A stretch of DNA of 64,000 bases, taken from the NCBI GenBank assembly GCA_947478785.1, contig CANJXI010000008.1:1-64000 (forward strand). Direction: 5' to 3'. The stretch is from Caulobacteraceae bacterium. GTDB lineage: Bacteria; Pseudomonadota; Alphaproteobacteria; Caulobacterales; Caulobacteraceae. The translations under genes were made by a program, and so were the position numbers. Under the pieces are notes generated by a model, which did no database searches, had not been told where the DNA came from, and was given only the letters and a program-made list of their open reading frames with translations. How positions within the stretch are numbered: the first letter of the stretch is position 1; the number at the start of each line of letters is the position of its first letter. This document shows positions 53,116 through 63,210 of this stretch, in pieces.

Positions 53116-53346
53116 GACTTGCGACTTCATACGGAAACAACGTCGAAGCCGTGAACACAGCTTTGCGTTCCGGCGGCGGATCAGGCGGCGCGGCCGGCGC
53201 GCCCCATTGGTCGAAGTCGTCGCATTGCCGCGCACCCCTTGGCCGAGGGGCGCGCAGATAGGACCTCCCGGCCGTCCGGTCAATCGCCCCGCAATTCGTC
53301 GAGGGCGGCTGGACTAGGGCGGCCACGCAAGGCAGGTTCCGGCCAC

Positions 53347-54600
53347 ATGGCCGAGTCCTCCCCCGTCGCCGTCCCCTCGGCCCGCGAATTGCTGAATGAG
53401 CGCGACTACCTGCTCTTCTGGGCCTCGCGCTGGGCGGGCTCCCTGGCCGGCCAGGTCCAGAGCGTCGCCATGGGCTGGCAGATGTATGCGCTGGCCCGCC
53501 TCACGCGTTCCGTGGCGGAGAGCGCCTTCATGGTCGGGATGATCGGCCTGGCCGCCTTCATCCCGGTGTTCCTGCTGGCCCTGCCGGCCGGCGAGATCGC
53601 CGACCGGCACGACCGCAAGAAGGTGCTGATGCTGTGCTTCGTGGGCGAGATCGCCACGGTGCTGACCTTGGCCATCGCCTCCTGGCAGGGCTGGGCGTCG
53701 GTCCCGTTGCTGCTGCTGGTGGGCTTCCTGTTCGGCTGCGCGCGGGCCTTCTTCGCCCCGGCCAGTTCGGCGCTGGGCCCCATGCTGGTGCCACGGCCCC
53801 TGTTGGCGCGCTCCATCGCCTGGAATTCGCTGGCCTGGCAGACCGCCTCGATCGGCGGCCCGGCCCTGGGCGGCCTATTGGTCGCGCTGTCCCCGGCCCA
53901 CGCCTATTTCACGACCTTCGCGCTCTACCTCATCGCGGCCCTGACAGTCTTCATGATCCGCAAGGACACCCAGCCGGTGGTCAACCCCGGCTCGCGCTGG
54001 GCCCTGATGAAGGAGGGCCTGGCGTATGTCTGGCGCCAGAAGATCGTCTTCGGCGCGATCTCGCTGGACCTCTTCGCCGTGCTGCTGGGCGGCGCCACCG
54101 CCCTGCTGCCGGTGTTCGCGCGCGACATCCTGCACGTGGGGGCCGAGGGCTTCGGCATCCTGCGGTCCGGCCCGGCCATCGGCGCCACCGTCGTCGCCCT
54201 GATGCTGGCGGCCCGGCCGGTCCACACCAAGGCGGGGCTCTTCATGTTCGGCGGGGTGGCCGTCTTCGGCCTGTCGACCATCGTCTTCGCCCTGTCGCGG
54301 AGCCTCTACCTCTCGGTGGCCGCCCTGGCCGTCCTGGGCGGGGCCGACATGCTCAGCGTCTATGTCCGCCAGACCCTGATCCAGCTGGTCACGCCGGACG
54401 CGATGCGCGGGCGGGTGTCGGCGGTCTCCTCGGTGTTCATCGGGGCGTCCAACGAACTTGGCGAGTTCGAGAGCGGCGTGGTCGCCCGCTTCCTGGGTCC
54501 CGTCGGCGCGGCGATCTTCGGCGGGGTCGGCGCGCTGGTCGTCACCGGCGTCTGGTCGACCCTCTTCCCGGACCTGCGGAAAGCCGACCGCCTCACATAG
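53347..54600 (+). CDS. MFS transporter (EntS-like, MFS_3)
   Basis: This 417-aa protein has 12 helices. It starts with ERDYLLFWASRWAGSLAGQVQSVAMGWQMYALAR, typical of MFS_3 exporters, and the loop 2-3 motif LPAGEIADRHDRKKVLMLCF. A cytosolic loop with MKEGLAYVWRQKIVFGAISLDL separates the halves. The family contains enterobactin and macrolide exporters; the cargo here is unknown. No siderophore genes are nearby. Confidence 0.9.
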   Translation: MAESSPVAVPSARELLNERDYLLFWASRWAGSLAGQVQSVAMGWQMYALARLTRSVAESAFMVGMIGLAAFIPVFLLALPAGEIADRHDRKKVLMLCFVGEIATVLTLAIASWQGWASVPLLLLVGFLFGCARAFFAPASSALGPMLVPRPLLARSIAWNSLAWQTASIGGPALGGLLVALSPAHAYFTTFALYLIAALTVFMIRKDTQPVVNPGSRWALMKEGLAYVWRQKIVFGAISLDLFAVLLGGATALLPVFARDILHVGAEGFGILRSGPAIGATVVALMLAARPVHTKAGLFMFGGVAVFGLSTIVFALSRSLYLSVAALAVLGGADMLSVYVRQTLIQLVTPDAMRGRVSAVSSVFIGASNELGEFESGVVARFLGPVGAAIFGGVGALVVTGVWSTLFPDLRKADRLT

Positions 54601-54610
54601 CGCGCCGGCT

Positions 54611-55090
54611 CTAACCGTCCGCCAGATTCACCAGCGCCTCGCCGTCGAGGCGGCGCACGGTCCAGTCGTCCTTCGTCGTGGCGCCCAGGCTGTCGTAGAA
54701 GGCGATGGAGGGCGCGTTCCAGTTCAGCACCGCCCACTCCAGGCGTCCGAGGTCGGCCTCGACGCACCGCTGCGCCAGGCGGGCCAGCAGCGCCCGACCG
54801 GCCCCGCCGTGCCGGAAGGCCGGCATGACGAACAGGTCTTCCAGGTAGATGCCCGCCCGGCCCCGGAAGGTGGAGTAGTTGTAGAACCAGAGCGCGAAGC
54901 CTACCGGCGCACCGTCCTGCTCGGCGATGTCGCAGAAGCAGCGCGGATTCTCGCCGAAGAGGTCGCGGCGGATGTCCGCCTCCGTCGCCTCCACCTCGTC
55001 CAGCAGCCGCTCGTATTCCGCCAGGTCGCGGATGAACTGCAGGATCAGCGGGATGTCGGCGGGCGAGGCGACCCGGACGGAAATGCTCAT
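54611..55090 (-). CDS. GNAT family N-acetyltransferase (SSAT-like)
   Basis: This 159-aa protein resembles diamine/thialysine acetyltransferases: DIPLILQFIRDLAEYERLLDEVEATEADIRRDLFG, GFALWFYNYSTFRGRAGIYLEDLFVMPAFRHGGAGRALLARLAQ and ENPRCFCD. A conserved WNxPSIAFYDSLGA end is present. It is coupled to the SDR gene upstream by a 4-bp overlap. A polyamine or lysine analogue is the likely acceptor by family. Confidence 0.9.
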   Translation of the reverse strand: MSISVRVASPADIPLILQFIRDLAEYERLLDEVEATEADIRRDLFGENPRCFCDIAEQDGAPVGFALWFYNYSTFRGRAGIYLEDLFVMPAFRHGGAGRALLARLAQRCVEADLGRLEWAVLNWNAPSIAFYDSLGATTKDDWTVRRLDGEALVNLADG

Positions 55091-55965
55091 GCGAGGTGCA
55101 GCGTCCCGTCCCCGACGGTCACCCCCGGCGGTGGCGGGATCGAGGCGGGCACGAAGAAGTCCGGCATCAGGGAGACGCTGGGATCGACCCGGTACGGTTC
55201 GAAATCGCGCACGCCCTCGGCGTAGAGGAAGCTGTCGTCGATCAGGAAGTTTCCGGTGAAATCGCGCGACCGCTTTTCGAAGATAGCGTGGGCGGCGTCG
55301 GCGATGATCTCGGCGGTTCGGCAATGGCGCATGCCCTCGTCCCCGGCCAGCGCGAAGCGGATCGCCGCCGTCGCGATCCCGGTCCTGGGCCAGAGCGCGT
55401 TGAAGGCGATCCCGGCGCCACGGAATTCCTCGGCCATGCCCAGCACGCACATGCTCATGCCCATCTTGGCCATGGTGTAGGCCGGGTGGCCGGCGAACCA
55501 GCGGGGGTTCATCTCCAGGGGCGGCGACATGGTGAGCATGTGGGGGTTGGCGGCCTTGAGCAGGTGGGGAATACAGGCCTTCGAGGTCAGATAGGTTCCA
55601 CGCGCGTTCACCTGGTTCATCAGGTCGAAGCGTTTCATGTCGGTGGCCAGCGTGCCGGTGAGCTGGATGGCGGAAGCGTTGTTGACGCAGATGTCGATGC
55701 CGCCGAACGCCTCCACCGTCCTGTCCACGGCCGCCATCACCGAGGCTTCGTCCCGCACGTCGACGACCAGCGGCAGGGCCTTGCCGCCGGCCGCCTCGAT
55801 GTCCTGCGCCGCCGAATAGATCGTGCCCGGCAGTACCTTGTGCGGCTCGGCGGTCTTGGCGGCGATGACGACATTGGCGCCGTCCCGGGCGGCCCGGAGC
55901 GCGATGGCCAGGCCGATGCCCCGGCTAGCTCCGGTGATGAACAGGGTCTTGCCGGCGAGCGACAT
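55087..55965 (-). CDS. SDR-family oxidoreductase (HSDL2-like)
   Basis: This 292-aa short-chain dehydrogenase has the cofactor loop FITGASRGIGLAIALRAARDGANVVIAAKT, NNASAIQLTGTLATDMKRFDLMNQVNARGTYL and the catalytic YTMAKMGMSMCVLGMAEEF. The insert and the long C-terminal part (FEPYRVDPSVSLMPDFFV) match the hydroxysteroid-dehydrogenase-like 2 group. It sits 5 bp from enoyl-CoA hydratase, suggesting a lipid or acyl-CoA role. Confidence 0.91.
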   Translation of the reverse strand: MSLAGKTLFITGASRGIGLAIALRAARDGANVVIAAKTAEPHKVLPGTIYSAAQDIEAAGGKALPLVVDVRDEASVMAAVDRTVEAFGGIDICVNNASAIQLTGTLATDMKRFDLMNQVNARGTYLTSKACIPHLLKAANPHMLTMSPPLEMNPRWFAGHPAYTMAKMGMSMCVLGMAEEFRGAGIAFNALWPRTGIATAAIRFALAGDEGMRHCRTAEIIADAAHAIFEKRSRDFTGNFLIDDSFLYAEGVRDFEPYRVDPSVSLMPDFFVPASIPPPPGVTVGDGTLHLA

Positions 55966-55970
55966 GGTTC

Positions 55971-56750
55971 TCAGGCCACCTTGGTGAAGTCGGGCGGGCG
56001 CTTCTCGCGGAAGGCCGCGAACGCCTCCTTGGCTTCGGGCGAGACCAACTGGGTGGTAAAGTGGGAGCCCTCCTCCTTGATCCGCGCCATCAGCGCCTCC
56101 GGCTCGCGCATCAGCGACTTGGTGATGGCCACCGAAGTCGTCGGACGGGCCGCGACGGCCTCGGCCGCCGCCCGGGCCCGGGCGCGCAACTCGCCCGCCG
56201 GCACCACGGCGTTCGCGATCCCCCAGGCCTCGGCTTTCTGGGCGTTCACCGCCTCGCCCAGCACGAACATCGAGAACGCGCGGACATAGCCGATCCGCGC
56301 CGGCAGCAGGATCGAGGACGCGGCTTCCGGCGCCAGCGCCAGGTTCACGAACGGGGTGGTGAGCAACGCGTTCTCGTCGACGAACACCAGGTCGCAGTGC
56401 AGCAGCATGGTCGTGCCAATGCCAACCGCCCGGCCGTTGACCGCCGCGATGATCGGGATGGTCGCTCGAGCCAGCGCCTCCAGCAGGGCGCCGCCAACCC
56501 GCCGCTCGCCGGCCGGCGGCGTATCGCCAGAATTGACCGCGGCGAAGTCGGACAGGTCGTTTCCGGCGGTAAACATGTCGCCGTTGGCCTGGATCAGGAC
56601 GCAGCGCACCTCCGGGTCAGCGGCCGCCCCTTCGATGGCGCCGGACAGCGCGGCGTACATGTCGGGCGAGAGCGCGTTCTTCTTTTCCGGGCGGTTCAGG
56701 GTCAGCGTCAGCACGCCGCCGGACTTCTCGATGATGACGCGCTCGGTCAT
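55971..56750 (-). CDS. Enoyl-CoA hydratase/isomerase family protein
   Basis: This 259-aa crotonase-fold protein has LTLNRPEKKNALSPDMYAAL, the oxyanion-hole region LIQANGDMFTAGNDLSDF and IPIIAAVNGRAVGIGTTMLLHCDLVFVDENALLTTPFVNLALAPEAAS. The second usual catalytic Glu position reads within the APEAAS segment. It may hydrate or isomerise an enoyl-CoA. ATG is preceded by GGAGGAT. Confidence 0.92.
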   Translation of the reverse strand: MTERVIIEKSGGVLTLTLNRPEKKNALSPDMYAALSGAIEGAAADPEVRCVLIQANGDMFTAGNDLSDFAAVNSGDTPPAGERRVGGALLEALARATIPIIAAVNGRAVGIGTTMLLHCDLVFVDENALLTTPFVNLALAPEAASSILLPARIGYVRAFSMFVLGEAVNAQKAEAWGIANAVVPAGELRARARAAAEAVAARPTTSVAITKSLMREPEALMARIKEEGSHFTTQLVSPEAKEAFAAFREKRPPDFTKVA

Positions 56751-56788
56751 GGGATCCTCCCGAAGATTTCGTGATTGCTGGTTAGGCT

Positions 56789-57835
56789 CTACGCCGCGGC
56801 CCGATACCAGTCGACGCCGTTCTCGTCGCGCTCGCGCACGGCCTGGCCGCGGCCGATCAGGCAGTTCAGGTGGGCCAGGCTTTCGCCGGTCGCCAGCCCC
56901 AGCAGGCCACCCTCGATCTTGCGCCGGAACAGCACGCTGAAAACGTCCACCACCCGCCTGGGCTCGGCCGCGATCAGCGCGTGCAGGCGCACCAGGCCGC
57001 GCTCATGTCCTCCGATCAGGTGGTCGATGCGGGCGTGCAGGCCGAAGAACGGGTCGTTGTGGGCCGGCAGCACCAGGACGTCGTCGGGCGCCCGCGACTT
57101 GATGTGCGCCAGCGAGGTCAACCAGTCGGTCAGCGGATCCCCGTCCGGCTCCGTGGGAAAGACCGAGACGTTGGAGGAGATTTTCGGCAGCACCTGATCG
57201 CCACTGATCATCACGTTCAACGCGGGACAGTAGAGGCAGGCGTGTTCGGGGCTGTGGCCGTTGCCCACCACCACTCGCCAGACATGATCGCCGATGGTCA
57301 CCTCGTCGCCGTCGGTCAGCCGGTGGAAGCTGTCGGGCAACGCCTGCATCGAGCGGCCGAACCCGCCGAAGCGGACCCGGTAGGTCTCCAGCGCGTCGGC
57401 GTCCCAACCGGCGGCCTTGTAGAACCGCAGGGCGTCGGGTGGCGCCTCGCGCCCGCTGTCGCCGGCCAGGGAACGGCACATCAGGTATTCCAGGCGGGTG
57501 ATCCAGAGTCGGCAGTCGAACTTGCGGGTGATCCAGCCCGCCATGCCGATGTGGTCGGGATGCATATGGGTGACGAACACCCGCGTGACCGGCCTGCCGC
57601 CCATGGGGCCGGCGAAGGCCGTGCGCCAGGCCTCCTGGGTCTCCGGCCCGCCGATACCCGTGTCGATGATGGCCCAGCCCTCGCCGTCGGCCACCGCCCA
57701 GACGTTGATGAACCCGAGCGGCCCGCCCAGCTGCATCCGCAGCCACTTCACGCCCGGCGCGATGTCGATCGTCGCACCGGTCTCGGGCCCTGCCTCGAAC
57801 GGATAGCTGAGCCTGGGGCGGGCGGGTTCGGCCAT
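56789..57835 (-). CDS. MBL-fold metallo-hydrolase
   Basis: The 348-aa protein has the metallo-beta-lactamase motif THMHPDHIGMAG, a further His in GNGHSPEHACLY, and Asp in MISGDQVLPKISSNVSVFP. The C-terminal part (LARLNCLIGRG-type winged segment) is like the helical domain of lactonase/LACTB2 proteins. ATG 57835 with GAAGAGG upstream is preferred to GTG 57862. The substrate is unknown; thioester or lactone hydrolysis fits the neighbouring acyl-CoA genes. Confidence 0.9.
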   Translation of the reverse strand: MAEPARPRLSYPFEAGPETGATIDIAPGVKWLRMQLGGPLGFINVWAVADGEGWAIIDTGIGGPETQEAWRTAFAGPMGGRPVTRVFVTHMHPDHIGMAGWITRKFDCRLWITRLEYLMCRSLAGDSGREAPPDALRFYKAAGWDADALETYRVRFGGFGRSMQALPDSFHRLTDGDEVTIGDHVWRVVVGNGHSPEHACLYCPALNVMISGDQVLPKISSNVSVFPTEPDGDPLTDWLTSLAHIKSRAPDDVLVLPAHNDPFFGLHARIDHLIGGHERGLVRLHALIAAEPRRVVDVFSVLFRRKIEGGLLGLATGESLAHLNCLIGRGQAVRERDENGVDWYRAAA

Positions 57836-57921
57836 GGCCGCCTCTTCAATTCCGTCCGACACGAAGCTCTCCCAAGATCAGGCCGCCAGTCTCGACCCGC
57901 CGGGTCCCAAGGGCAAACGTC

Positions 57922-58260
57922 TTAGCGTCCCGGGATCGGCAGGCACGGCATGATCTCCACCGACTCGCCGGGGAAGATCGTGAAATGAGGGTGCTGTTCG
58001 AACAGGGCCGCCGCCGCCTCATGGGAGGCCGCCTCGACGATGACGAAGCCAGCGACGGCGTTGCGGATGTCGGCAACGCCCGCGCTCGACGCCCGCTTGG
58101 TCTTGCCGAGGGGCCCGCCGCTATCGACGATCCGGGCCGCGTGCTTTTCCATCCAGGCGCCCCAGGCGGCGATCCCCTTCTGCACGGTCGCGTCGCTCGG
58201 CGGCGGGGGGGCGGCGTTCGGATCTGGCGAGCCCATGAAGAGGGCGAGGAATCTCGGCAT
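57922..58260 (-). CDS. YciI-family protein
   Basis: This 112-aa ferredoxin-like-fold protein shows the YCII/DGPF pattern: RFLALFMGSPDP at the start, WGAWMEKHAARIVDSGGPLGKT and FVIVEAASHEAAAALFEQHPHFTIFPGESVEIMPC. Members are small cytosolic proteins, some with dehydrochlorinase activity. It may belong to the minus-strand catabolic run. Confidence 0.86.
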   Translation of the reverse strand: MPRFLALFMGSPDPNAAPPPPSDATVQKGIAAWGAWMEKHAARIVDSGGPLGKTKRASSAGVADIRNAVAGFVIVEAASHEAAAALFEQHPHFTIFPGESVEIMPCLPIPGR

Positions 58261-58321
58261 GTTCGTCTCCGCTGCTGGCCGTCACAACGCCTGCAGTTGG
58301 ATGAAGCGCTGGGGCCCCCTA

Positions 58322-60592
58322 TTAGGTCCGCGCCTTCAAGGCCTCAAGCACCGCCTTGGGCCGTATCGGCAGGTGGCGCACGCGGGCGCCGGAGGCCGCG
58401 AAGATCGCATTGCCGATCGCCGGGCCGACCACCGTGGTCGCGGGTTCGCCCAGTCCGACGGGAACCTCCGCGCTGTCGACGAAAACAATCTCCATCTCCG
58501 GAACGTCGGCCATCCTGAGCGGGGTGTAGGCGCCGAGGTTGGTGTCCTTCACCTGGCCGTTGGCGAATTCCGTGCCCTCGAATAGCGCCAGGCTCATGCC
58601 CCAGAGCGAAGCGCCCTCCACCTGGGCGCGCGCGCCGCCCGGATCCACGATGGTGCCCGCGTCCACAACCAGGGTCAGCTTCTCGACCTTGACCTTGCCG
58701 CTGGCCGGATCGACCCTCACCCGCGCGGCGCAGGCGGTCCAGGTCGGCATGTCGCGTTCCTGACCAAAGGTCGTGGCGACGCCAAGTCCAGTGTTGGCCG
58801 GCAGGGGCTTGCCCCAGTCCACAGCCCGGGCGAGGCGGTTCAGCACCCCGGCCTGCCGTCGGGCGCCGCCGACCGCGCTGGGCCCGTCCGCCGCGCCGGA
58901 GTTGCGGCCCGCCGCGTCCAGCAGCGCCAAGCGGAAGGCGACCGGATCCTGGCCGGCGGCATGGGCCGCCTCGTCCATGAAGCTCTCCACGGCCCAGTTG
59001 GTCCAGCCGGGCCCCACCGAGCGCAGCCAGCCCGGCCGGAAGGACCGGTTCGCCAGGTCGTTCGAGATCGCACGCACCCGCTGCGCCCCGACGCTGTACC
59101 AGTGGTTCGCGCCACTAATCGCGAAGGGATCGTACGGCACGCCGTTCATGCCCTTGGGCATGAAGAAGGACGCCATCACCTCCGTCGGCCAGCCGGCGCA
59201 GGCCGAGTGCTCCATGGCCGTGACTCGGCCGCCCTCGCCGAACGCCATGCGCACGGTCTGCACCGAGGGCGAGCGGAAGCTGTCGAACCGGCAGTCGTCG
59301 GCCCGCGTGCAGACCATCTTCACGGGCTTGCCGCCAATCGCCTTGGACGCCAGGGCCGCGCCCACGGCATAGTCGCCGTTCAGCCTGCGCCCGAACCCGC
59401 CGCCCAGCAGGTAGGTGCGCATGACGATGCTGGTCTCCGGCCGGCCGAGCGCCTTGGCGAGCCACGGCAGCACCAGCGACTGCCACTGGTTGCCGGTGTG
59501 GATCTCGAACACCCCGTCCTTCTCGAAGGCGAGCGCGTTGATCGGCTCCATCTGGAAGTGGAGCGCGCTGGCGGTGGTGTAGGTGGCCTCCAGCGTCTTC
59601 GTCGCCCCGGCGAACGCCGCGTCGACCCCGGGGTCGTCGACCACCATCGAACCGGCCTTGCGATCGGCGATCAGGGCCATGGCGTGGGCCTGCAGGTCGG
59701 ACTCCGAGACCTGAGCGCTGGAGCCGGCCTTCCACGTCACCTTGACCAGATCGACAGCCCGCGTCGCCGCAACGAAGCTCTTGGCGTAGACCATCACCCA
59801 GCCAGTGACCGTGCCCGACGGGTCTTCCAGAGCGCGGCTCTCGATGTAGCCCGGCACAGCCTTGGCGGCCGAATCGTCGATCGCAACCACCACGCTGTCG
59901 TTGCGGGTCGGCGGCAGTTTCGGCCGCGCATAGACCATCCCCGTGACCTTCGCATCGAGGCCGTAGACGGCCTTGCCGTTGGTCTTGCCGGGAATGTCGC
60001 GCGCGGCGGTCTGCTTGCCGATCAGCCGCCGTTCGGCGACCGGCTTGATCGGCATCTTGGCGAGCTCCTGGGCGGTGAAGCTGCGCTTGAGTTCGCCCCT
60101 TGCGACGATCTCGCCATAGGTGATCGACTTGCCCGCGCCGCTGACCACGCTGTTGCGCGCCATGCAGGCCGCGGGATCGACGCCCATCAGCCGCGCGCCC
60201 TCATCGATGAGCGCGATGCGGCCGGCCGCGCCGGCCTGGCTCATCAGCGGGAAATTCTGCCAGATCGACCAGCTACCGCCGGTGACCATCAGTCCCCACT
60301 TGGGATCGGAGTCCACATGGTCGATCCGGACCTTGTCCCAGTCGGCCTCCAGTTCGTCGGCCAGGATGCGGGCCGTGGCGGTGCCCACGTGCTGGCCCAT
60401 CTCGGCGCGGACCACATGGACGGTGACTGTCCCGTCGCGGTCGATGGCGTACCAGAGGGTCGGCTCGTAGCCGCCGCCCGCCGAGGCGGGGCCCGCGCCG
60501 GCGAAGCTGAACAGCAGGCCGGACGCCGTCGCCGCGATCAGGAAGCCGCGGCGCGAAGGCGCGAAGGCCGCCGATGGAAGATGCCGGTTCAT
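58322..60592 (-). CDS. Molybdenum hydroxylase large subunit (IorB-like, aldehyde/xanthine oxidase family)
   Basis: The 756-aa precursor has a Tat signal ([20 protein letters not shown]), so it is exported folded with its molybdopterin cofactor. Family segments are [66 protein letters not shown] and the C-terminal [25 protein letters not shown], with the catalytic Glu. It matches the isoquinoline 1-oxidoreductase beta type. It pairs with the 2Fe-2S subunit by a 4-bp overlap. Confidence 0.93.
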   Translation of the reverse strand: MNRHLPSAAFAPSRRGFLIAATASGLLFSFAGAGPASAGGGYEPTLWYAIDRDGTVTVHVVRAEMGQHVGTATARILADELEADWDKVRIDHVDSDPKWGLMVTGGSWSIWQNFPLMSQAGAAGRIALIDEGARLMGVDPAACMARNSVVSGAGKSITYGEIVARGELKRSFTAQELAKMPIKPVAERRLIGKQTAARDIPGKTNGKAVYGLDAKVTGMVYARPKLPPTRNDSVVVAIDDSAAKAVPGYIESRALEDPSGTVTGWVMVYAKSFVAATRAVDLVKVTWKAGSSAQVSESDLQAHAMALIADRKAGSMVVDDPGVDAAFAGATKTLEATYTTASALHFQMEPINALAFEKDGVFEIHTGNQWQSLVLPWLAKALGRPETSIVMRTYLLGGGFGRRLNGDYAVGAALASKAIGGKPVKMVCTRADDCRFDSFRSPSVQTVRMAFGEGGRVTAMEHSACAGWPTEVMASFFMPKGMNGVPYDPFAISGANHWYSVGAQRVRAISNDLANRSFRPGWLRSVGPGWTNWAVESFMDEAAHAAGQDPVAFRLALLDAAGRNSGAADGPSAVGGARRQAGVLNRLARAVDWGKPLPANTGLGVATTFGQERDMPTWTACAARVRVDPASGKVKVEKLTLVVDAGTIVDPGGARAQVEGASLWGMSLALFEGTEFANGQVKDTNLGAYTPLRMADVPEMEIVFVDSAEVPVGLGEPATTVVGPAIGNAIFAASGARVRHLPIRPKAVLEALKART

Positions 60593-61056
60593 GCCTTGGC
60601 TCCCTGCATCCGGGCCGCCGCCAGCTTGATGGCCTGCTTGATCCGCACATAGGCCATGCAGCGGCAGAGGTTGCCGTTCATAGCGGAGTCGATCTGCGCG
60701 TCGCTAGGGGCGGGGTTGGTCTTCAGGAGGGCGGCGGCCTGCATGATCTGGCCCGACTGGCAGTAGCCGCACTGGGGGACCTGCAGCTCGATCCAGGCCG
60801 TCTGCAGGGGGTGCGCATCCTTCGGATCGAGGCCTTCGATGGTAGTCACCTGGGCGCCGGCCATAGTGCTCAGCGGCGTGACGCAGGACCGCACCGCCTT
60901 GCCGTTCACGTGCACGGTGCAGGCCCCGCAGGCCGCGATCCCGCATCCGAATTTCGTGCCGGTGAGCCCGATATCGTCGCGGATCACCCAGAGCAGCGGG
61001 GCGTCGCCGGGACTGTCCGGCGAGACCGTGCGGCCGTTCAGCTGAAACGTGGTCAT
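60589..61056 (-). CDS. (2Fe-2S) subunit of the molybdenum hydroxylase (IorA-like)
   Basis: This 155-aa electron-transfer subunit carries a plant-type cluster site ([26 protein letters not shown]) and a second cluster site ([13 protein letters not shown] and [13 protein letters not shown]). The ATG at 61056 is preferred over the longer ORF. No FAD subunit follows, so electrons probably go to a cytochrome or other periplasmic acceptor, as in IorAB-type enzymes. Confidence 0.93.
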   Translation of the reverse strand: MTTFQLNGRTVSPDSPGDAPLLWVIRDDIGLTGTKFGCGIAACGACTVHVNGKAVRSCVTPLSTMAGAQVTTIEGLDPKDAHPLQTAWIELQVPQCGYCQSGQIMQAAALLKTNPAPSDAQIDSAMNGNLCRCMAYVRIKQAIKLAAARMQGAKA

Positions 61057-61158
61057 CTGTCCCGCTCCCGACAATTTTCGCTGTCCGGAGCGGACGCCTC
61101 ATGGCGGCCCGCCGCAAGCCCAAATTTCAGGGCCTGGCGCGGCTGGCGCGCGCCCGTT

Positions 61159-61602
61159 TCAGGCCGTCTCGCTCAGCCAGGTGCGCAACGCCCGCAGGAA
61201 TGGGAGCGCGTCGCGGAACTCCCTGGGCGTGAAACCCTCGCGCAGGCGCTCGGTCTTCGGGCGGATGGCGGCCAAGGCCTGGGCGTAGGCCCGGCGCCCG
61301 TCGGCGGTCAGCGCGATGCGCTTCTTGCGTCCGTCCTCGGGGCAATCTTCCGCTACCACGAGATTGCGCGCGGCCAGCCGCTGGAGGGTGTTGGTGAGGC
61401 CGTTGCGGGTTAGCTGCAGGGCGCGCGCGATCTCCGCGGGCGTGGTCCCGTCGCCTCGGCGGGCCAGCAGGTTCAGCACTTCGAATTGCGGATAGGTCAG
61501 GCCGACCGGCAGGCGGCCGGTGATGGCGCTGCGCACCATGTGTTCGATGTAGCGGATCTCGTCGAAGACCTGGATGTCCGCGTGATCTTCAGCCTCGGGC
61601 AT
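61159..61602 (-). CDS. MarR-family transcriptional regulator
   Basis: This 147-aa regulator has the winged helix: LTYPQFEVLNLLARRGDGTTPAEIARALQLTRNGLTNTLQRLAARNLVVAEDCPEDGRKKRIALTADGRRAYAQAL. It lies 102 bp before the molybdenum hydroxylase genes on the same strand and probably controls them and itself. A TTCGATATCGAA palindrome lies just upstream. Confidence 0.91.
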   Translation of the reverse strand: MPEAEDHADIQVFDEIRYIEHMVRSAITGRLPVGLTYPQFEVLNLLARRGDGTTPAEIARALQLTRNGLTNTLQRLAARNLVVAEDCPEDGRKKRIALTADGRRAYAQALAAIRPKTERLREGFTPREFRDALPFLRALRTWLSETA

Positions 61603-61663
61603 GACCGACTCCTGAGCTAGGACACGCGAGTCAGACTACACCATTCGAGATGGGAGAGGCAAG

Positions 61664-61675
61664 TTCGATATCGAA
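61664..61675. promoter_or_regulatory. TTCGATATCGAA palindrome upstream of marR
   Basis: A perfect 12-bp palindrome lies 62 bp before the marR start, with a related half-site ATTCGAGAT at 61643-61651. Both fit a MarR dimer site in the autoregulatory position. It also lies between marR and the downstream end of rnhA. Confidence 0.5.
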
Positions 61676-61685
61676 TAAACCCCGG

Positions 61686-62135
61686 CTAGCGGGCTGCGGC
61701 GCGCGTCTCCAGCATCCCCTGCCGGGCCAGGGCGTCGGCCCTTTCATTGAGCACGTGGCCCGCGTGACCCTTCACCCAGCGCCAGTCGACCTCGTGGCGC
61801 AGGCGCACGGCGTCCAGGCGCTTCCACAGGTCCTCGTTCTTGACCGGCTTCTTGTCGGCGGTCTTCCAGCCGCGGGCCTTCCAGCCGTGGATCCACTCGG
61901 AGATCCCCTTCATCACGTACTGGCTGTCGGTGTGCAGCTCGACCTTGCAGGGCCGCGTCAGGCTCTCCAGGGCCATGATCGCGGCCATCAACTCCATGCG
62001 GTTGTTGGTGGTGGCCAGTTCCCCGCCGGAGATCTCCTTCACCTTCCCGCCATACTCCAGCACCGCGCCCCAGCCGCCGGGGCCGGGGTTGCCCGAACAG
62101 GCTCCGTCGGTGTGGATGACCACCTTGGGCGTCAC
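61686..62135 (-). CDS. rnhA: Ribonuclease HI
   Basis: This 149-aa enzyme degrades the RNA of RNA/DNA hybrids. The four acidic residues are in [42 protein letters not shown] and NERADALAR. The basic handle ([16 protein letters not shown]) is present. It is translationally coupled to thrB (4-bp overlap). Confidence 0.96.
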   Translation of the reverse strand: MTPKVVIHTDGACSGNPGPGGWGAVLEYGGKVKEISGGELATTNNRMELMAAIMALESLTRPCKVELHTDSQYVMKGISEWIHGWKARGWKTADKKPVKNEDLWKRLDAVRLRHEVDWRWVKGHAGHVLNERADALARQGMLETRAAAR

Positions 62136-63088
62136 CCGAACAGCACCAGATCCGGAGCGGCGCGGTGGACGGCCAGCTTGCGCTCGTACTCCAGCGGGTC
62201 CTTGCGCTTGACCAGCGCCCCCGTGGGGGTCGCGTCCCAGTCATGCAGCCGGGTCAGGAAGAAGCGCATGGCCGCGCCGTGGGCCAGGATCGGCAGGGCG
62301 GCGCGTTCGGCGTCCGAGAGCGGCCGCTTGCTTTCGTAGCCGGACACCAGGGCCCTGGCCGACGTAATATTGAAGCTGCCGTCGGGCTCGAAACACCAGG
62401 CGTTGAGCGCCACGGCGATGTCGTAGGCCAGCGCGTCCACGCAGGCGAAATAGAAGTCGATGGCCCCGGCGAAGGCGCCGCCCTTGAAGAACACGTTGTC
62501 AGGGAAATAGTCGGCGTGGATCACGCCTTCGGGCAGGCCCGTGGGCCAGCCCTCCGCCAGGTGTGCGAGGTCTCCGTCGATGGTCGCCGCCAAGCCCGGC
62601 TTCAGGCCCTCGGCCTGGTTCTTCAGCCCCCGGAACATCGGCCCCCAGGCCGCGTGCCCCAGGTCGTTGGCGCGCACGCCTGGGAAGCCCGTCGCGGCCA
62701 GATGCAGGGCGGCCAGGCCCGCGCCCGCCTCCCGGCAGTGGACGGCGCCCGGCCGGCGCACGGAAAGGCCCGAGAGGAAGCTGACGATGGCCGCGGGCTT
62801 GCCGCGCACCGCCTTGAGGATTTCGCCGGCCCGGTCGGGGATCGGGGTGGCGCTCGGGTAGCCATGCTCGGCCAGCCAGCGCATCAGGCCCAGGAAGAAC
62901 GGCAGGTCGGCGGGGTCCACGCGGCGTTCGTAGATGGTCAGGAAATAGCGCCCGGCCTCGGTTTCCAGCAGGAAGTTGGAGTTCTCCACGCCCTCGGCCA
63001 CGCCCTTCAGGCTGAGCGCCACGCCCAGGTCGAAGTCGGCCAGCAGACCCGCCAGCTCCACGTCGGTGATGTCCGTATAGACCGCCAT
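62132..63088 (-). CDS. thrB: Homoserine kinase (ThrB type II, APH-like fold)
   Basis: This 318-aa kinase phosphorylates homoserine for threonine synthesis. [28 protein letters not shown] starts the kinase lobe. [46 protein letters not shown] holds the catalytic HxD, Asn and DF(Y) motifs. It matches the alphaproteobacterial ThrB, not the GHMP type. It is usually preceded by ispH, but here a separate gene lies between. Confidence 0.94.
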   Translation of the reverse strand: MAVYTDITDVELAGLLADFDLGVALSLKGVAEGVENSNFLLETEAGRYFLTIYERRVDPADLPFFLGLMRWLAEHGYPSATPIPDRAGEILKAVRGKPAAIVSFLSGLSVRRPGAVHCREAGAGLAALHLAATGFPGVRANDLGHAAWGPMFRGLKNQAEGLKPGLAATIDGDLAHLAEGWPTGLPEGVIHADYFPDNVFFKGGAFAGAIDFYFACVDALAYDIAVALNAWCFEPDGSFNITSARALVSGYESKRPLSDAERAALPILAHGAAMRFFLTRLHDWDATPTGALVKRKDPLEYERKLAVHRAAPDLVLFG

Positions 63089-63210
63089 GGCCCCCGGATG
63101 CGGGACGCCGCCCAGGCGGTCAAGACGCCGGCCCTACCTGACAGAAATTATCGTTTCCCCGCGACCCGTCCCGCTCTTAAGAAAAGCCAACATAACAGGG
63201 GGATCCGACC

